Under the pieces are notes generated by a model that saw only the letters and a program-made list of their open reading frames with translations, had not been told where the DNA came from and did not search any database. Positions 11,483-21,505 of a DNA stretch of 64,000 nt are shown here, in pieces; within the stretch, counting starts at the first letter, position 1, and each line of letters begins with the position of its first letter. This stretch comes from Endothia cerciana (taxonomy: Eukaryota > Ascomycota > Sordariomycetes > Diaporthales > Cryphonectriaceae): contig JALRMH010000034.1 in the NCBI GenBank assembly GCA_026119935.1, positions 310,001 through 374,000 of the forward strand, read 5' to 3'. Position numbers and translations under genes: made by a program.

Positions 11483-14400
11483 CTAGAGCCGCCCGTGTCG
11501 TGCCTTAAATATGGCAACTTTATCGTCATAGAAGAGGATCTCCCGTAGTCGCAAGCGAGCCTTGGGTGCTGGCTCTATGAAGGAGTCGTCGTCTGAATCG
11601 TCGTATAAGTGCTCCGATTGCGTGTCCTCAGGCTCAGTCGGGCTCGTCGGAGTGCCCTCATCCTGCGAGTCCTCGTCATCATGATCGTCGTCCTCTGTGT
11701 CATCCTCATCGGTTGCATCTTCAACCACGGCCGGCGCATGATTCATGCCAGCGTCGCCGTGGACCAAGTCTACCGGCCCGCTGTCTCCACTTAGCTGGGT
11801 ACTGTTCAAGACCTCAGACGGCCGATTCTCCAGGATCTCAAAGCACTTGGTAGATATGCCCACATAGCAGAGTTGAATCTCGGGTCGCAGGGTAATGATG
11901 TCCGTTATCTGCATGACCAGCTCCTTAGGTTCGGGATTGCTAATTATGTGGTCTGCTAGGAACGGAATATGGAGCGAACGGAGCTGAGGGGTGTTGGGTA
12001 AACGTTGCAGTAAAGTATGCTACAAGGTGCTGGTCAGAAGAATTGTCTTCACGGTATCAAGAATTGGACTTACCCAGTCGTTATAGTCGATGGCCACGGC
12101 TAGCTCCCTCAAGCTTGACATCCGCCCGCTGGTGATGTACTGCAAGATCTCAGTTGGTAGACACCATGCACGCCACCTGGTGCTCTTGGTATTGGGTCCG
12201 CCGAGGCCGTTCTTGGCTGAGCTGTCCAACAGTAGTCTGCGTAAGCTGGACCGATGGCGCTTGATGGCGCCCCTAAAGATGGTATCAATCGTAACAGGAG
12301 GCGGGCTGTTGCCAGTGCTGCTGCTAGACCGCCTGCGATCCTGCAGGAACAGCGTTTCTAGAGAATTAGGTGCCAGGGTCTCCCTGATGAAGGTGATGAG
12401 GGCCGGTGACGTGACATCCGTGTGAAGGCGTTTCAAGTTCAGAGCGTATTGCAAAGGAGCGTTGGGCATTGGCTTGCTAGACGTTGGTGAGATTCCGTAT
12501 CCGGGGACTCGGGGCTGAGGCTGGAACTGCTTCTTCAGCAGTTTCCACAGATTCTCATGCTGGGCACATTCCAGAATGGTTAAGTTGGTCAATACCGCCC
12601 AGTCAAAAGCCTTGTTGCACACCTGCATAGATAGGGGTACCCTTTCTAGCTCCAGCGTCGTCAGCTTGAGTTTGCCGTCAAGCCTGTCCCTCGCCGGGCA
12701 TTCTGACGGCGCGGTACCTGCGGGATCCGCCATCGACGAAGATCCCGATCCCACATGGGTATCTGCCGTAGGGCTCACATTTGGCTCGAATACCGACGGA
12801 TTTGTCTGGGTTTCCACAATTAATGGCGGAACGTCTTCCGGCGCGGGAGGCACTTCCGAGGACGCTGTAGGGGGGGGTTGCGGGTTGGCCCACTCATCCG
12901 GTGGTGCTAAGGGACGTTCAGACTTTGGCTTGGAAGGCTTCCGCCGAATGTCGTAGATGCGCCCGACGAGCACGCCGAGAACGCCACCAAGTCTCCTCTC
13001 GCCAATACTGCTCTCGCCTGGCCAGCGAGCGTTGTGGTCCACCTGTTCAAGCTCTGAACCGTCCCAAGTCTGCACAAAATCGTGATGTATAGCCTTGTTG
13101 GAGATGCCCACCCTAAGTTCTTGGAGGCTGTCCATGGACCGTTCTATCAGCATAGACATCTCGTCCAAGTAAGCCAGTTCGTCAATATCGAGCACGGTGA
13201 GGCTCTTGAGTGGCGGGAGGACGCTGAAGGTGGGGTACTCGACGTGATTCTCTGCATAGCTTATGGTGGGTTTGGGGGCCGGATGTGAGGCGGTTGAAGG
13301 TAACGAGATTCCAACCGGGGTAAGGGTACTGCCAGCAGGTACCACAGCGGCGGGTGCCGTGGCCGGACCAGGACTTGACGATGAGGAAGAAGCGGCACTT
13401 GAATCCGAGTTGTCGTGCCATCGGACCCAAACGCGCTCCAACATACACTGCCCGTTTTCAGAGCTGTCAGGCAGAGAAGCCAGTGCCATGAAAATGTCCG
13501 ACAGAACGCCAGTGGGCATATCCCAGATGAAGGTCTCAAGGTTTACCATCTTGGACACGGCCAAGGCCACCAAGGTTCCCAGCATCTTGCCACTCTCCTT
13601 GTTGATAGCATATTCAGAGACCCAGTCGTTAGGGCCGTTGCCCAAGGAGAACTTGCGGGTGTACTTTGCATAGTCGTTACCGGCGAACTTGTTCAGCGGC
13701 CCAGGAGTCGTGCTTCCATCCTTCCGGAGCCGCCTTGTAGTGCGCGCGAACGGACTGCCCAGGCACAGAGTCGACAGGCCGTACGTAAGGGCATCAACGC
13801 TTTTGACCTCGGTCGTGGTGGTATGGGCATCGGGCCAGACGATATCAAAGCGGGAGTAGATGTGGGGGATGGCAAGGTTGTGGAGGGTTGAGTTGGTCAG
13901 GGCTAAGGATGTCAGGTCGTTCGTATGTGTGATCTGGGCAGGGGGTTCAGCAAAGGACAGCGAAAGGCCATGGAGGACGTTTGCGAGACGCCGCGGGGAG
14001 GGGGGGGGGGGACGTACCTCCTTCACGATCAAGCGAAGGACATCAACGGGAAGCTCGAGCAGGGTCAGAGGTTCAGTGCGCGGGGTCAGCTGGTCCCAGT
14101 CAGGGTCCTTACTCCTCAAGTACTCGGATATGATGGAGTTGTCGAGGTCGAACTCGACGCCAGATATGGCCTCTTGGGAGTAGATCTCAGATATGTGTTT
14201 AGGGTTTTTGTTCAGATCAAGATGCTCGTCCACTTCGTCGGGGGTGAGCCCTGAGTCTGGAGGCTGTTGATCTTCGGGATATGGGTAGGAGGGCGACGGC
14301 GGTTCGTAGTCCATGTTGCCGTTGCTGTGTTCGTAGTCGAGTGTGTGCTCACCGGCGTGGATCTCGGGATCGTAGGCATCGTCATCGTCACCTTGGCCAT

Positions 14401-14485
14401 CTACATCGCTGTGGTCCTCGTGGTCTTCTGGGGGTTGCAGTGGGTAATCTTCGAATGCGTCGTCGAGATGGTGGCTGTGGTCCAT
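11483..14485 (-). CDS. Large F-box/leucine-rich-repeat-like protein
   Basis: Hypothetical protein of about 954 residues. Exons are 14018-14485, 12074-13933 and 11483-12019. The segment LELPVDVLRLIVKE followed, after splicing, by ITHTNDLTSLALTNSTLH and IYSRFDIVWPD is typical of fungal F-box-like proteins; leucine-rich segments follow (LTVLDIDELAYLDEMSML, LTTLELERVPLSM). The first intron (13934-14017, 84 bp, in frame) starts GTACGT directly before a 12-base C run. The second (12020-12073, 54 bp, GTAAGT...TAG) joins DYNDW to HTLLQRLPNTPQLRSLHIP. The N-terminus and the tail (near 11650-11720) are very acidic. I start at the ATG at 14485, because the open frame upstream begins only with GTG. A role as a substrate adaptor of an SCF ubiquitin ligase is inferred from the F-box-like segment alone. 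Confidence 0.75.
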
Positions 14486-15637
14486 GATCCCGACCTCTAC
14501 ACCGGCTGGATGCAGTGTGACCTTGTGCCAAGATCCCACGAGGACGTTGAGGAACTGGCGCGCGCCTTAGTCCCTGCCGTATGAGCCGCGTCGCGGTGGA
14601 GTCGGACGTCCTGGTTGCTGGTTTCACGGAGGGTCGGCGGTCGCTTTTGGCAATTATAAGAGGACGGGCGGGTATGTGGGAATCGTAGAAGTAAGACAAA
14701 ATATGCAGGACTAAAGACTACAGTGAAAAAGAGAATCGCGCAGACTGAAAGTAGAAAAGAAGAAGTCCCACCGGTTCGAGAAGGCGGCAGTGGAAGTCAG
14801 GCGAGGCGTCGTTGGCAGGCTGGGATGGATGGAGCATGGAGGTCCGGATGGATACAGCACTTACAGCCATGGCCTGGGTGCCCAGAGCTGCGCAGCCAGC
14901 ACTTTGAGGTTGGGGGTTGGGGGCCACCACGGACGGGAATCCACTAGAGCTTTCAACGTAGGCACTACGGCACTACCCAGTACGGTACTACGGTAGCGCC
15001 GAGGATAGCCATGCCTGCTGTAGTATGGTTGGGGGGGGGGGGAGGGGAGGAGGGGGGGTCTGAGAACCACACCACAGCTCCACTTGCACATGCTGTACAT
15101 ACAATCATAGTACAGACCGTACTACAGGATATAGTACTATGGTTGTCTGCTGCCGTCCTGCACCTTCAGCAACCTTGCCTGAACTTGAAACTGTGGAAGC
15201 TCCTTGAATCAGGGAGCCCGGCCCACGTTTAAACGATCTGTCCGGGTCTATTTATTTCTTTTATATTCCTTAGTCTGCGGTTGGAAGAATTGAGGATGGC
15301 AACTGCTCTCCGCCGTCCTCTGGAAGCAATCTGGCGCGGAATTGTACGGTGACGACTTATCGTATCCTCGACCACTTTGCGAGTCAAAAGTAGAAACCCA
15401 GATGCCTAGTCACCTAGGGTGCCACGTGCCGGAGCCCGGGACCCGTACTTTGCGACTGGATGGACATCTTTGAGCAGAGTGTATTATGCATTATCCTCCC
15501 CGGGCTTATGACAGAGGTGATCGGTCACAGTGCGGTTGCAACCACTGGACCACTTCCATCTTTGCCGCAAGTGACACCAGCTGTGATCTTCTCTCCCAAG
15601 CTACATCATCCTCTTGGGATGCCGAAACCCGCCACCG
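14486..15637. other. Spacer upstream of the F-box-like gene and downstream of RAD17
   Basis: No gene supported. It includes a 12-base G run at about 15029-15040 next to GGA-rich sequence, and a dense group of GTAC motifs between 14980 and 15137. It should carry the promoter of the F-box-like gene (14486 upward) and the 3' region of RAD17. Confidence 0.5.
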
Positions 15638-18400
15638 TCAATTTTTATCATCGTCCTCGATGTCATCATCGCTCAGCACCAGCTTGTGGACCTGGAGACT
15701 GCTGATCATGGACCCCTCGCTATGCTCACTTCGTGACCTGATCGCTGTGGTCCGCCTCTTCCTAGGTGTCCTGTCCTCTGTAGGCTTGTCTGTAGCCCAT
15801 CCCTCTTCAGCAGGACAAGTAACCTCTTCGGCTTCCTCCTCTAATTCTTCGTCCACTGGTGCGCCTATGCCTTGGAATGACACTACCTTCTCCAGATCAC
15901 GGAGTCCCAGCGAGTACAAAGATGTTCGACGGTGCCGCATCATCTGTGCCATGTATGGCAGTCGCTCTAGGATCATCTCCTGGCGCGCCGATGTGCCCAG
16001 AGACAGAAGTGGTGCCGTCTCTGCGTCTGAGCGATCCGTGGCGGCCGTGGGCTGGACCCCAGTTGCATACTTCTGTTCGCTGCGATTGCCCGCCCAGTCA
16101 CCGACACTACTTGCTTTGCTCTTGCGGAACACAGAAGCGCCGTTCGCAATATTCTGGTCGATCCGCTGCGGGGTCGAGCCCGAGGCGGTGTCCCCACTCT
16201 TTAGCATGTTGGAGGCCCATAGATCCACGAGGCCCTCCAGCTCTTCTTTCGTCCTCCAGAGCTTGATGCTCGTTGGATAGAACATTTTGAAAGTGTCGCC
16301 GCCTCTGCCGGTCGAGGTGCTCTTGCGCTTCACCGGGTGAGGCAGAGAAAAGAGCAGCCCGCGGACCGCCACTTCAAACGCCATCTCGTCCTGGCGGAGA
16401 ATATGACTGCCCTGGTCTCTCCCACTGCCGGCGAAGCCCTTGCCACCAAAGAAAATGTCCCAGGACGGATTCAGGAGATCGCTTTCCGATAGGTACTCCA
16501 TGCACTCGTCGATATAGTCCACCGATGACTTTGGACCAGCGGCGCTCGTCCGATCGCAGGACATAACGTAATTTTCGTGTAAAGCTGATATAAAAGTAGA
16601 TGTGTCCGTGCCCGTCTCGTCAATCAGGGTGTCCACCGAGACTTGAGACCGCTTATTCCGACTCATATGGCTCAGGTGTGGCGGCAAGGCTTCTGCCAGC
16701 GCTTCTTCTGACCCTGGAGCAAAAGGCTGCTCGTCTCGCTTGTTGTATACGACTTTACCGACAGCGTGAAATATCCCAAGACTAGACTCGCGCTGTGAGA
16801 TCAGCTCGAGGCTCTGCTGCTCTCCCCTCGTCATGGCTTGATCCCTGCTGGCCTTCTTGGTTTTCGTGAACGTGACCTTCGAGCCCCAGTCTGCGTCGTC
16901 ATCACCTTTGAGGCACAGGAATTCGAGTGACGAGACGGCGTTCCTGATATCTCCTATCTCGCCGAGCCTCTTTAGCACCTGTGGCCCAGGCGTTCGTCGC
17001 CGTCCGGATACTCTTGCTTCCTTCTTCACTACAAGCTCGAGGGCTTTAGCCAACAGAGTTGGCGCAATGTCATTGAACTCAATGACACCGGTACCCGGGT
17101 GGCGGAGAATCTCGGTCCCCAAGAGACGGTGCGCTGTGAAGCTGTCCGCAGAAGCTGAAGTTGTGGTCAGGAGCGTCTCGGAGATGATCATTACCACCGG
17201 TGTGACGGAGTCTGCAGCCGAGTTCTGGCCGAAAGCCGCCAGAGACGGTGTGTTGGTCGCAAGGGACTGCAGCACTGTCTTCCGAAAAGACGTGAGGGCA
17301 TTCCCAGATCGCAAGAAGGTGTTCGGGAACTCCTCGATCAAGATGACCCTTCTGCGGTCGCCATCTTGGGTGTCTCGGGATGTCTTGTCCGCCTTGCCTG
17401 ATGCCTGGGCAAAGTCACCCTCGTCGAATTCAAGTTGCCCAAATTTGCGTCCTCGGCCCATGAACTCTTCAAACTGTGCCGAGGAGGACTGTACACCTAG
17501 GCTCGAGCCAGAGGCACGATCTGGATTCCTCCACTCAAGGATCTCAAATCCCATGTCCTTGGATAGCAGCTGCATCGTGGTTGTCTTCCCCGTGCCGGCC
17601 GAGCCCTTCAGGACGAGCAGACGCTGGCGTATACGGCTGCCCAAGACATCCTCAAGCCACCTCCGCACATCCGCTACCTTTTTTTTGTGAACAACGAGCT
17701 CGTCCAGATTCTCGGGACCGAAACGCTCGGACCAAGGCCGCTGATCGCTGCCGTCGGCGGACGAGGTCGAGGGGTTCCGTGAAGGTCGCAGAAACCTCTG
17801 GTTAGCGATAGCAGTGGCTACAGCCGAGGCTCGATCTGGTTCCGAGTGGTCTCTCGACCTCTTTTGTGCCTTCTTTCCCACCAGGCTTGTAGCTGAGGCC
17901 CTGTGAACGCCTATATTCTCATCATCGTCTTCAGAGAGAGGGTCATTGGTTATGTCCAAGGCTTGAACATCAGGCTTGTTGGGGTGCCCATTGGACTTTG
18001 GATCTGTCTTGGCCCTCTGGGACTGCTTGGAGAAGAGGGTTCTGATGTTGGCAGATTTTCCCTTCTCGTCGATGGGTCTTCTGCTTTTTGCCGGGCTCTT
18101 ATTGGGGCTCTTGGACGGTGGCGGCCTGAACTGGCTGGACCGCGTGGAAGCAGCTGGAGCATTCCGGGCGTGGACAGCACGAGGTGATCGCGTGGTGGTA
18201 CGCAGCGGGCTGGGAGACTCGGGGGTAGGAAAGTCGTCATTCTCGAGGCAACCAGGCTTGTCCTTGATGCCTGGAGACGAGAAGTAGTAGTTGAGGCTGT
18301 TCTTCTTCACCGGGGTTGACCTCTCATCTTGATTGTCGTCGTCGTCGTCGTCGTCGTCGACAACGTTCCGCTTGCGACGCTTTGCAGGCGGCGGCGCCAT
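15638..18400 (-). CDS. RAD17: Checkpoint clamp loader RAD17 (yeast Rad24)
   Basis: Large subunit of the Rad17-RFC complex that loads the 9-1-1 clamp at damaged DNA and starts the ATR checkpoint. It is one uninterrupted exon of 920 residues, normal for the fungal family. RPWSERFGPENLDELVVHKKK at about 222-242 is the conserved lead-in to the AAA+ core. Walker A is GSAGTGKTT at 266-274 and Walker B is ILIEEFPN at 353-360. The N-terminal 200 residues are disordered and basic, with an Asp run at 15-22 encoded by a GAC repeat. KNSLNYYF at 33-40 resembles a PCNA-interacting box. The ATG at 18400 has no competing upstream start. The gene is divergent from RAD51, which works in the same damage response. 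Confidence 0.93.
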   Translation of the reverse strand: MAPPPAKRRKRNVVDDDDDDDDNQDERSTPVKKNSLNYYFSSPGIKDKPGCLENDDFPTPESPSPLRTTTRSPRAVHARNAPAASTRSSQFRPPPSKSPNKSPAKSRRPIDEKGKSANIRTLFSKQSQRAKTDPKSNGHPNKPDVQALDITNDPLSEDDDENIGVHRASATSLVGKKAQKRSRDHSEPDRASAVATAIANQRFLRPSRNPSTSSADGSDQRPWSERFGPENLDELVVHKKKVADVRRWLEDVLGSRIRQRLLVLKGSAGTGKTTTMQLLSKDMGFEILEWRNPDRASGSSLGVQSSSAQFEEFMGRGRKFGQLEFDEGDFAQASGKADKTSRDTQDGDRRRVILIEEFPNTFLRSGNALTSFRKTVLQSLATNTPSLAAFGQNSAADSVTPVVMIISETLLTTTSASADSFTAHRLLGTEILRHPGTGVIEFNDIAPTLLAKALELVVKKEARVSGRRRTPGPQVLKRLGEIGDIRNAVSSLEFLCLKGDDDADWGSKVTFTKTKKASRDQAMTRGEQQSLELISQRESSLGIFHAVGKVVYNKRDEQPFAPGSEEALAEALPPHLSHMSRNKRSQVSVDTLIDETGTDTSTFISALHENYVMSCDRTSAAGPKSSVDYIDECMEYLSESDLLNPSWDIFFGGKGFAGSGRDQGSHILRQDEMAFEVAVRGLLFSLPHPVKRKSTSTGRGGDTFKMFYPTSIKLWRTKEELEGLVDLWASNMLKSGDTASGSTPQRIDQNIANGASVFRKSKASSVGDWAGNRSEQKYATGVQPTAATDRSDAETAPLLSLGTSARQEMILERLPYMAQMMRHRRTSLYSLGLRDLEKVVSFQGIGAPVDEELEEEAEEVTCPAEEGWATDKPTEDRTPRKRRTTAIRSRSEHSEGSMISSLQVHKLVLSDDDIEDDDKN

Positions 18401-19012
18401 CTTGGGGTGGACGAGCCGGGTCGAGCTGATGGCACAGCATCTGTCAAGGAGTGGTGAACAGAACGTCTAGACGTATCGAGTACAAGACATGCTCGCGAAT
18501 CTGTAACGTCAATGGTGGGAAGATATGCACGACCGCATGATGGAGTCCGGCGCCACGGTACGTGGTGGAGTTGAAGATGCGCATCAGCCCCATGTGGATT
18601 GAGATTCCCCAGCTGAGGGTGGTCCAGGCCAGGGGGGGGAAGGCACGCCTCGAGGGCCCTGGGCGTGGTCTGGGGCTTATGTCAGTGCAGCTAGCAGGGA
18701 TGGCACGACCCCCAGGCCAGTGGACCCATAGAGCCTGGCGGCCGCTCCCTGGGAGCAGGTCAAAACATGTGATCTGGCGTTGATGAGTCGCGGTCACCCT
18801 CCAAAAGCGCGTCCATGGCCTGCATCGCGTCAGGAGTCCAAAGTCAACAACACCTCGTCCCCATCTTGTTCGCTGAATAATCCGCCACTCAACCGGGCCG
18901 CGTCACCACCGAGTTTCTGACTCTGAGAGAGATCCAATCAATCATTGTCGTCTCCCTCTGTTCCTGTCCCCCCCCTCTATAAGTCGATCATCCCTTCTAA
19001 ACACGTGTGGCG
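18401..19012. promoter_or_regulatory. Shared divergent promoter of RAD17 and RAD51
   Basis: This 612-bp interval separates the two start codons. Visible candidate elements are a CCAAT box at 18934-18938, a pyrimidine run followed by TATAAG at about 18978-18983, and a palindromic CACGTG at 19002-19007 only six bases before the RAD51 ATG. I found no perfect MluI-cell-cycle box (ACGCGT). Coordinated damage induction is an inference from the gene pair. Confidence 0.55.
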
Positions 19013-20233
19013 ATGACCCAGACAGAGGAGTACGACGAGGCCCAGAATGGTGACGAGGGCATGACCGGCCCTGGTGCCCCCACGCCACTGCACGCTCTTG
19101 AGGTGAGCGCTCGACATGTCCCCCCCCCCCCCCCCGGGCTTCTCTCTCTGCCTGCCTTGTGTCTTACCAGTAACTCACCGGCCTTGGTTGATAGGGCGTG
19201 GCCGGTCTCACCAAGCGCGACATCCAGCTGATTGTCGATGGTGGCTTCAACACTGTCGAGTCTGTTGCCTACACCCCGCGTAGGGTCCTGGAGCAGATCA
19301 AGGGTATCTCGGAGCAAAAGGCGGGAAAGTTCCTGGCAGAAGGTATGGTACTTTCCCCTACCGTCCACGGTCTTAGCTCGTCCTCTCTCATCAACTCACA
19401 CTGCCGTCCGCATAGCGTCCAAGCTCGTGCCCATGGGCTTTACCACCGCCACCGAGATGCACCAGCGCCGCAGTGAACTGATCTCCATCAGCACCGGCTC
19501 CAAGAACCTCGACACACTGCTCGCCGGTGGCATCGAGACCGGCAGCGTCACCGAGATTTTTGGAGAGTTCCGTACCGGCAAGTCTCAGATCTGCCACACA
19601 CTTGCCGTAACCTGTCAGCTGCCCTTTGACATGGGTGGCGGTGAGGGAAAGTGCCTGTACATTGACACCGAGGGCACGTTCCGGCCTGTCCGCCTGCTGT
19701 CCGTCGCCAACCGCTTCGGACTCTCTGGCGAGGAGGTTCTTGACAATGTGGCCTATGCGCGGGCCTACAACTCGGACCACCAGCTGCAACTCCTCAACCA
19801 GGCCGCTGCCATGATGTGCGAGACCCGCTTCTCCCTGCTCGTCGTTGACTCCGCCACCGCGCTGTACCGGACAGACTTTTTGGGCCGTGGAGAACTCAGC
19901 AACCGGCAGACCCACCTCGCCAAGTTCATGCGCACACTGCAGCGGCTTGCCGACGAGTTTGGCATCGCCGTGGTCATCAGCAATCAGGTTGTCGCCCAGG
20001 TCGATGGTGGCCCCTCCGCCATGTTCAACCCTGACCCCAAGAAACCCATCGGTGGCAACATTATTGCTCATGCCTCTACTACCCGCATCAGCCTGAAGAA
20101 GGGCCGCGGCGAGACCAGAATTGCAAAGATCTACGACTCCCCCTGTCTGCCTGAGAGCGACTGCTTGTTCGCCATCAGTGAGGAGGGCATTTGCGATCCG
20201 TCGCCCAAGGACGTTGAGAAGATGAATAACTAG
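19013..20233 (+). CDS. RAD51: DNA recombinase RAD51
   Basis: RecA-family ATPase that forms nucleoprotein filaments on single-stranded DNA and carries out strand exchange in homologous recombination. Exons are 19013-19102, 19195-19342 and 19416-20233, giving 351 residues, the usual RAD51 length. The N-terminal helix-hairpin-helix region is GVAGLTKRDIQLIVDGGF to QIKGISEQKAGK. Walker A is GEFRTGKSQ, Walker B is LLVVDSATALYRTDF, and the C-terminal NQVVAQVDGGPSAMF and GRGETRIAKIYDSPCLPE match the family. The first intron (92 bp) contains a 15-base C run after the donor; the second (73 bp) is GTATGG...TAG. I chose the ATG at 19013 because only a GTG precedes it in frame. Confidence 0.97.
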
Positions 20234-21505
20234 TCTTCCCAAAGGGAGACGTTGGGTCAGGAGGCTCGTCTGTTAGGGGGTTGCATTGCTGCACCTGACA
20301 AAGATTATGCGGAGTTGTGTGGCCAGTGTAGAGCCTGACGGTACTAGGAACACGCTTTGAATGCTTGGGTTGTAATTCATCGGTTGAAGATCTGCTTGGA
20401 CTTATTGGGTTCCTTCTGGCATGGTAGCTAGGCGCTGTTGAGTTTTGCTCTGGCCTTTTGTAGCCTCACATTATAGCACAGATATAGGAAATAGAGGCCC
20501 AAGGAGCGCCTGCTTATTCACGAGACATGCTAAGTGCTTTCGCACCCACCCTGGCCCGGCGCAAAGTACGACAAGACGGGATCAGCTTGACAAGTACCGG
20601 TTGAGTAGATCCTGGGCTGTCTCGCTACTCATAAAGCTCGCGTTGTAGTGATGCAATACGGCGGGATCCAAGACTGTATGTATCCAACGTCTTTCTCTCT
20701 CTCACAAGCAATGAGAGGACGTGTCTCGGGCTGTCTGTTGCCCATGCCGCTACGGCTCGCCGATGTCAGATGTCTCGGGTCGGCGTCCTGTCATGACAAA
20801 CGAGTTCGGGATACTCGGAAACATGCCTTCTCCATCGCGGGCATCGTAGTGATCGATTGGACCTCGTCCTGGGAGACGAGACCCGGTCACTGCAGGCCAG
20901 CCCGTCTCCTTCGACACGGGAGCCATCAGAAGCAGCCCCTCAGCCGCCCTCGACACAACCTTGCAGGAGCAGAGATGAAAAGTGGCTGGGAGGCCCGTTT
21001 TATTTGGGAGGATGGGTCCTAGGTTTCTTTTGTTGCTATGCCTGTAGAAAGGCGACCTCTCATCGCCAGCAAAAACCAAAGCCTTACTGCCAAGTCCCCG
21101 AGGTCATATCCCGCCCTGTGCTGAACCAGAATCTTGTTCCCCGTCAGATTGCCGCCATGCATGACAACTAACGCCCATGACCGTATAAGGATATAAAGAT
21201 GATGCGAAACGCTTCTGAAATCAAATGGGACCTGCTGTCAACAGCACAGGGATTCGGGGAAAATCTATACTTGATGCTATGATGCAGGTCAACAAAGGAA
21301 GGGAACGTGGGCGATCTCTAGACCGCGGTCAAAGTAGTCAGTTGCAGGCGGAACTCGGGCCTGCCATTCACATGCAGCGCAGCTCACCACCAACCTCCTC
21401 GAATCTCGGGGGGTTCGAACTTCCAGGGTGTCACATGCTTTAGGAAAATTGCTGGTACCAGAAGTACGTTCCGTCGAGGCCTCCGTTACTCCGAACGGGT
21501 TGTGC
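20234..21505. other. Convergent spacer between RAD51 and the RING gene
   Basis: About 1.3 kb with no gene I can support. Open frames at 20648-21171 lack conserved motifs and overlap each other on both strands. The region should contain both 3' UTRs. Confidence 0.5.

Noticed and set aside
14486..14539. Longer N-terminus for the F-box-like protein
   Set aside because: The extension starts at GTG; the first ATG in frame is at 14485.
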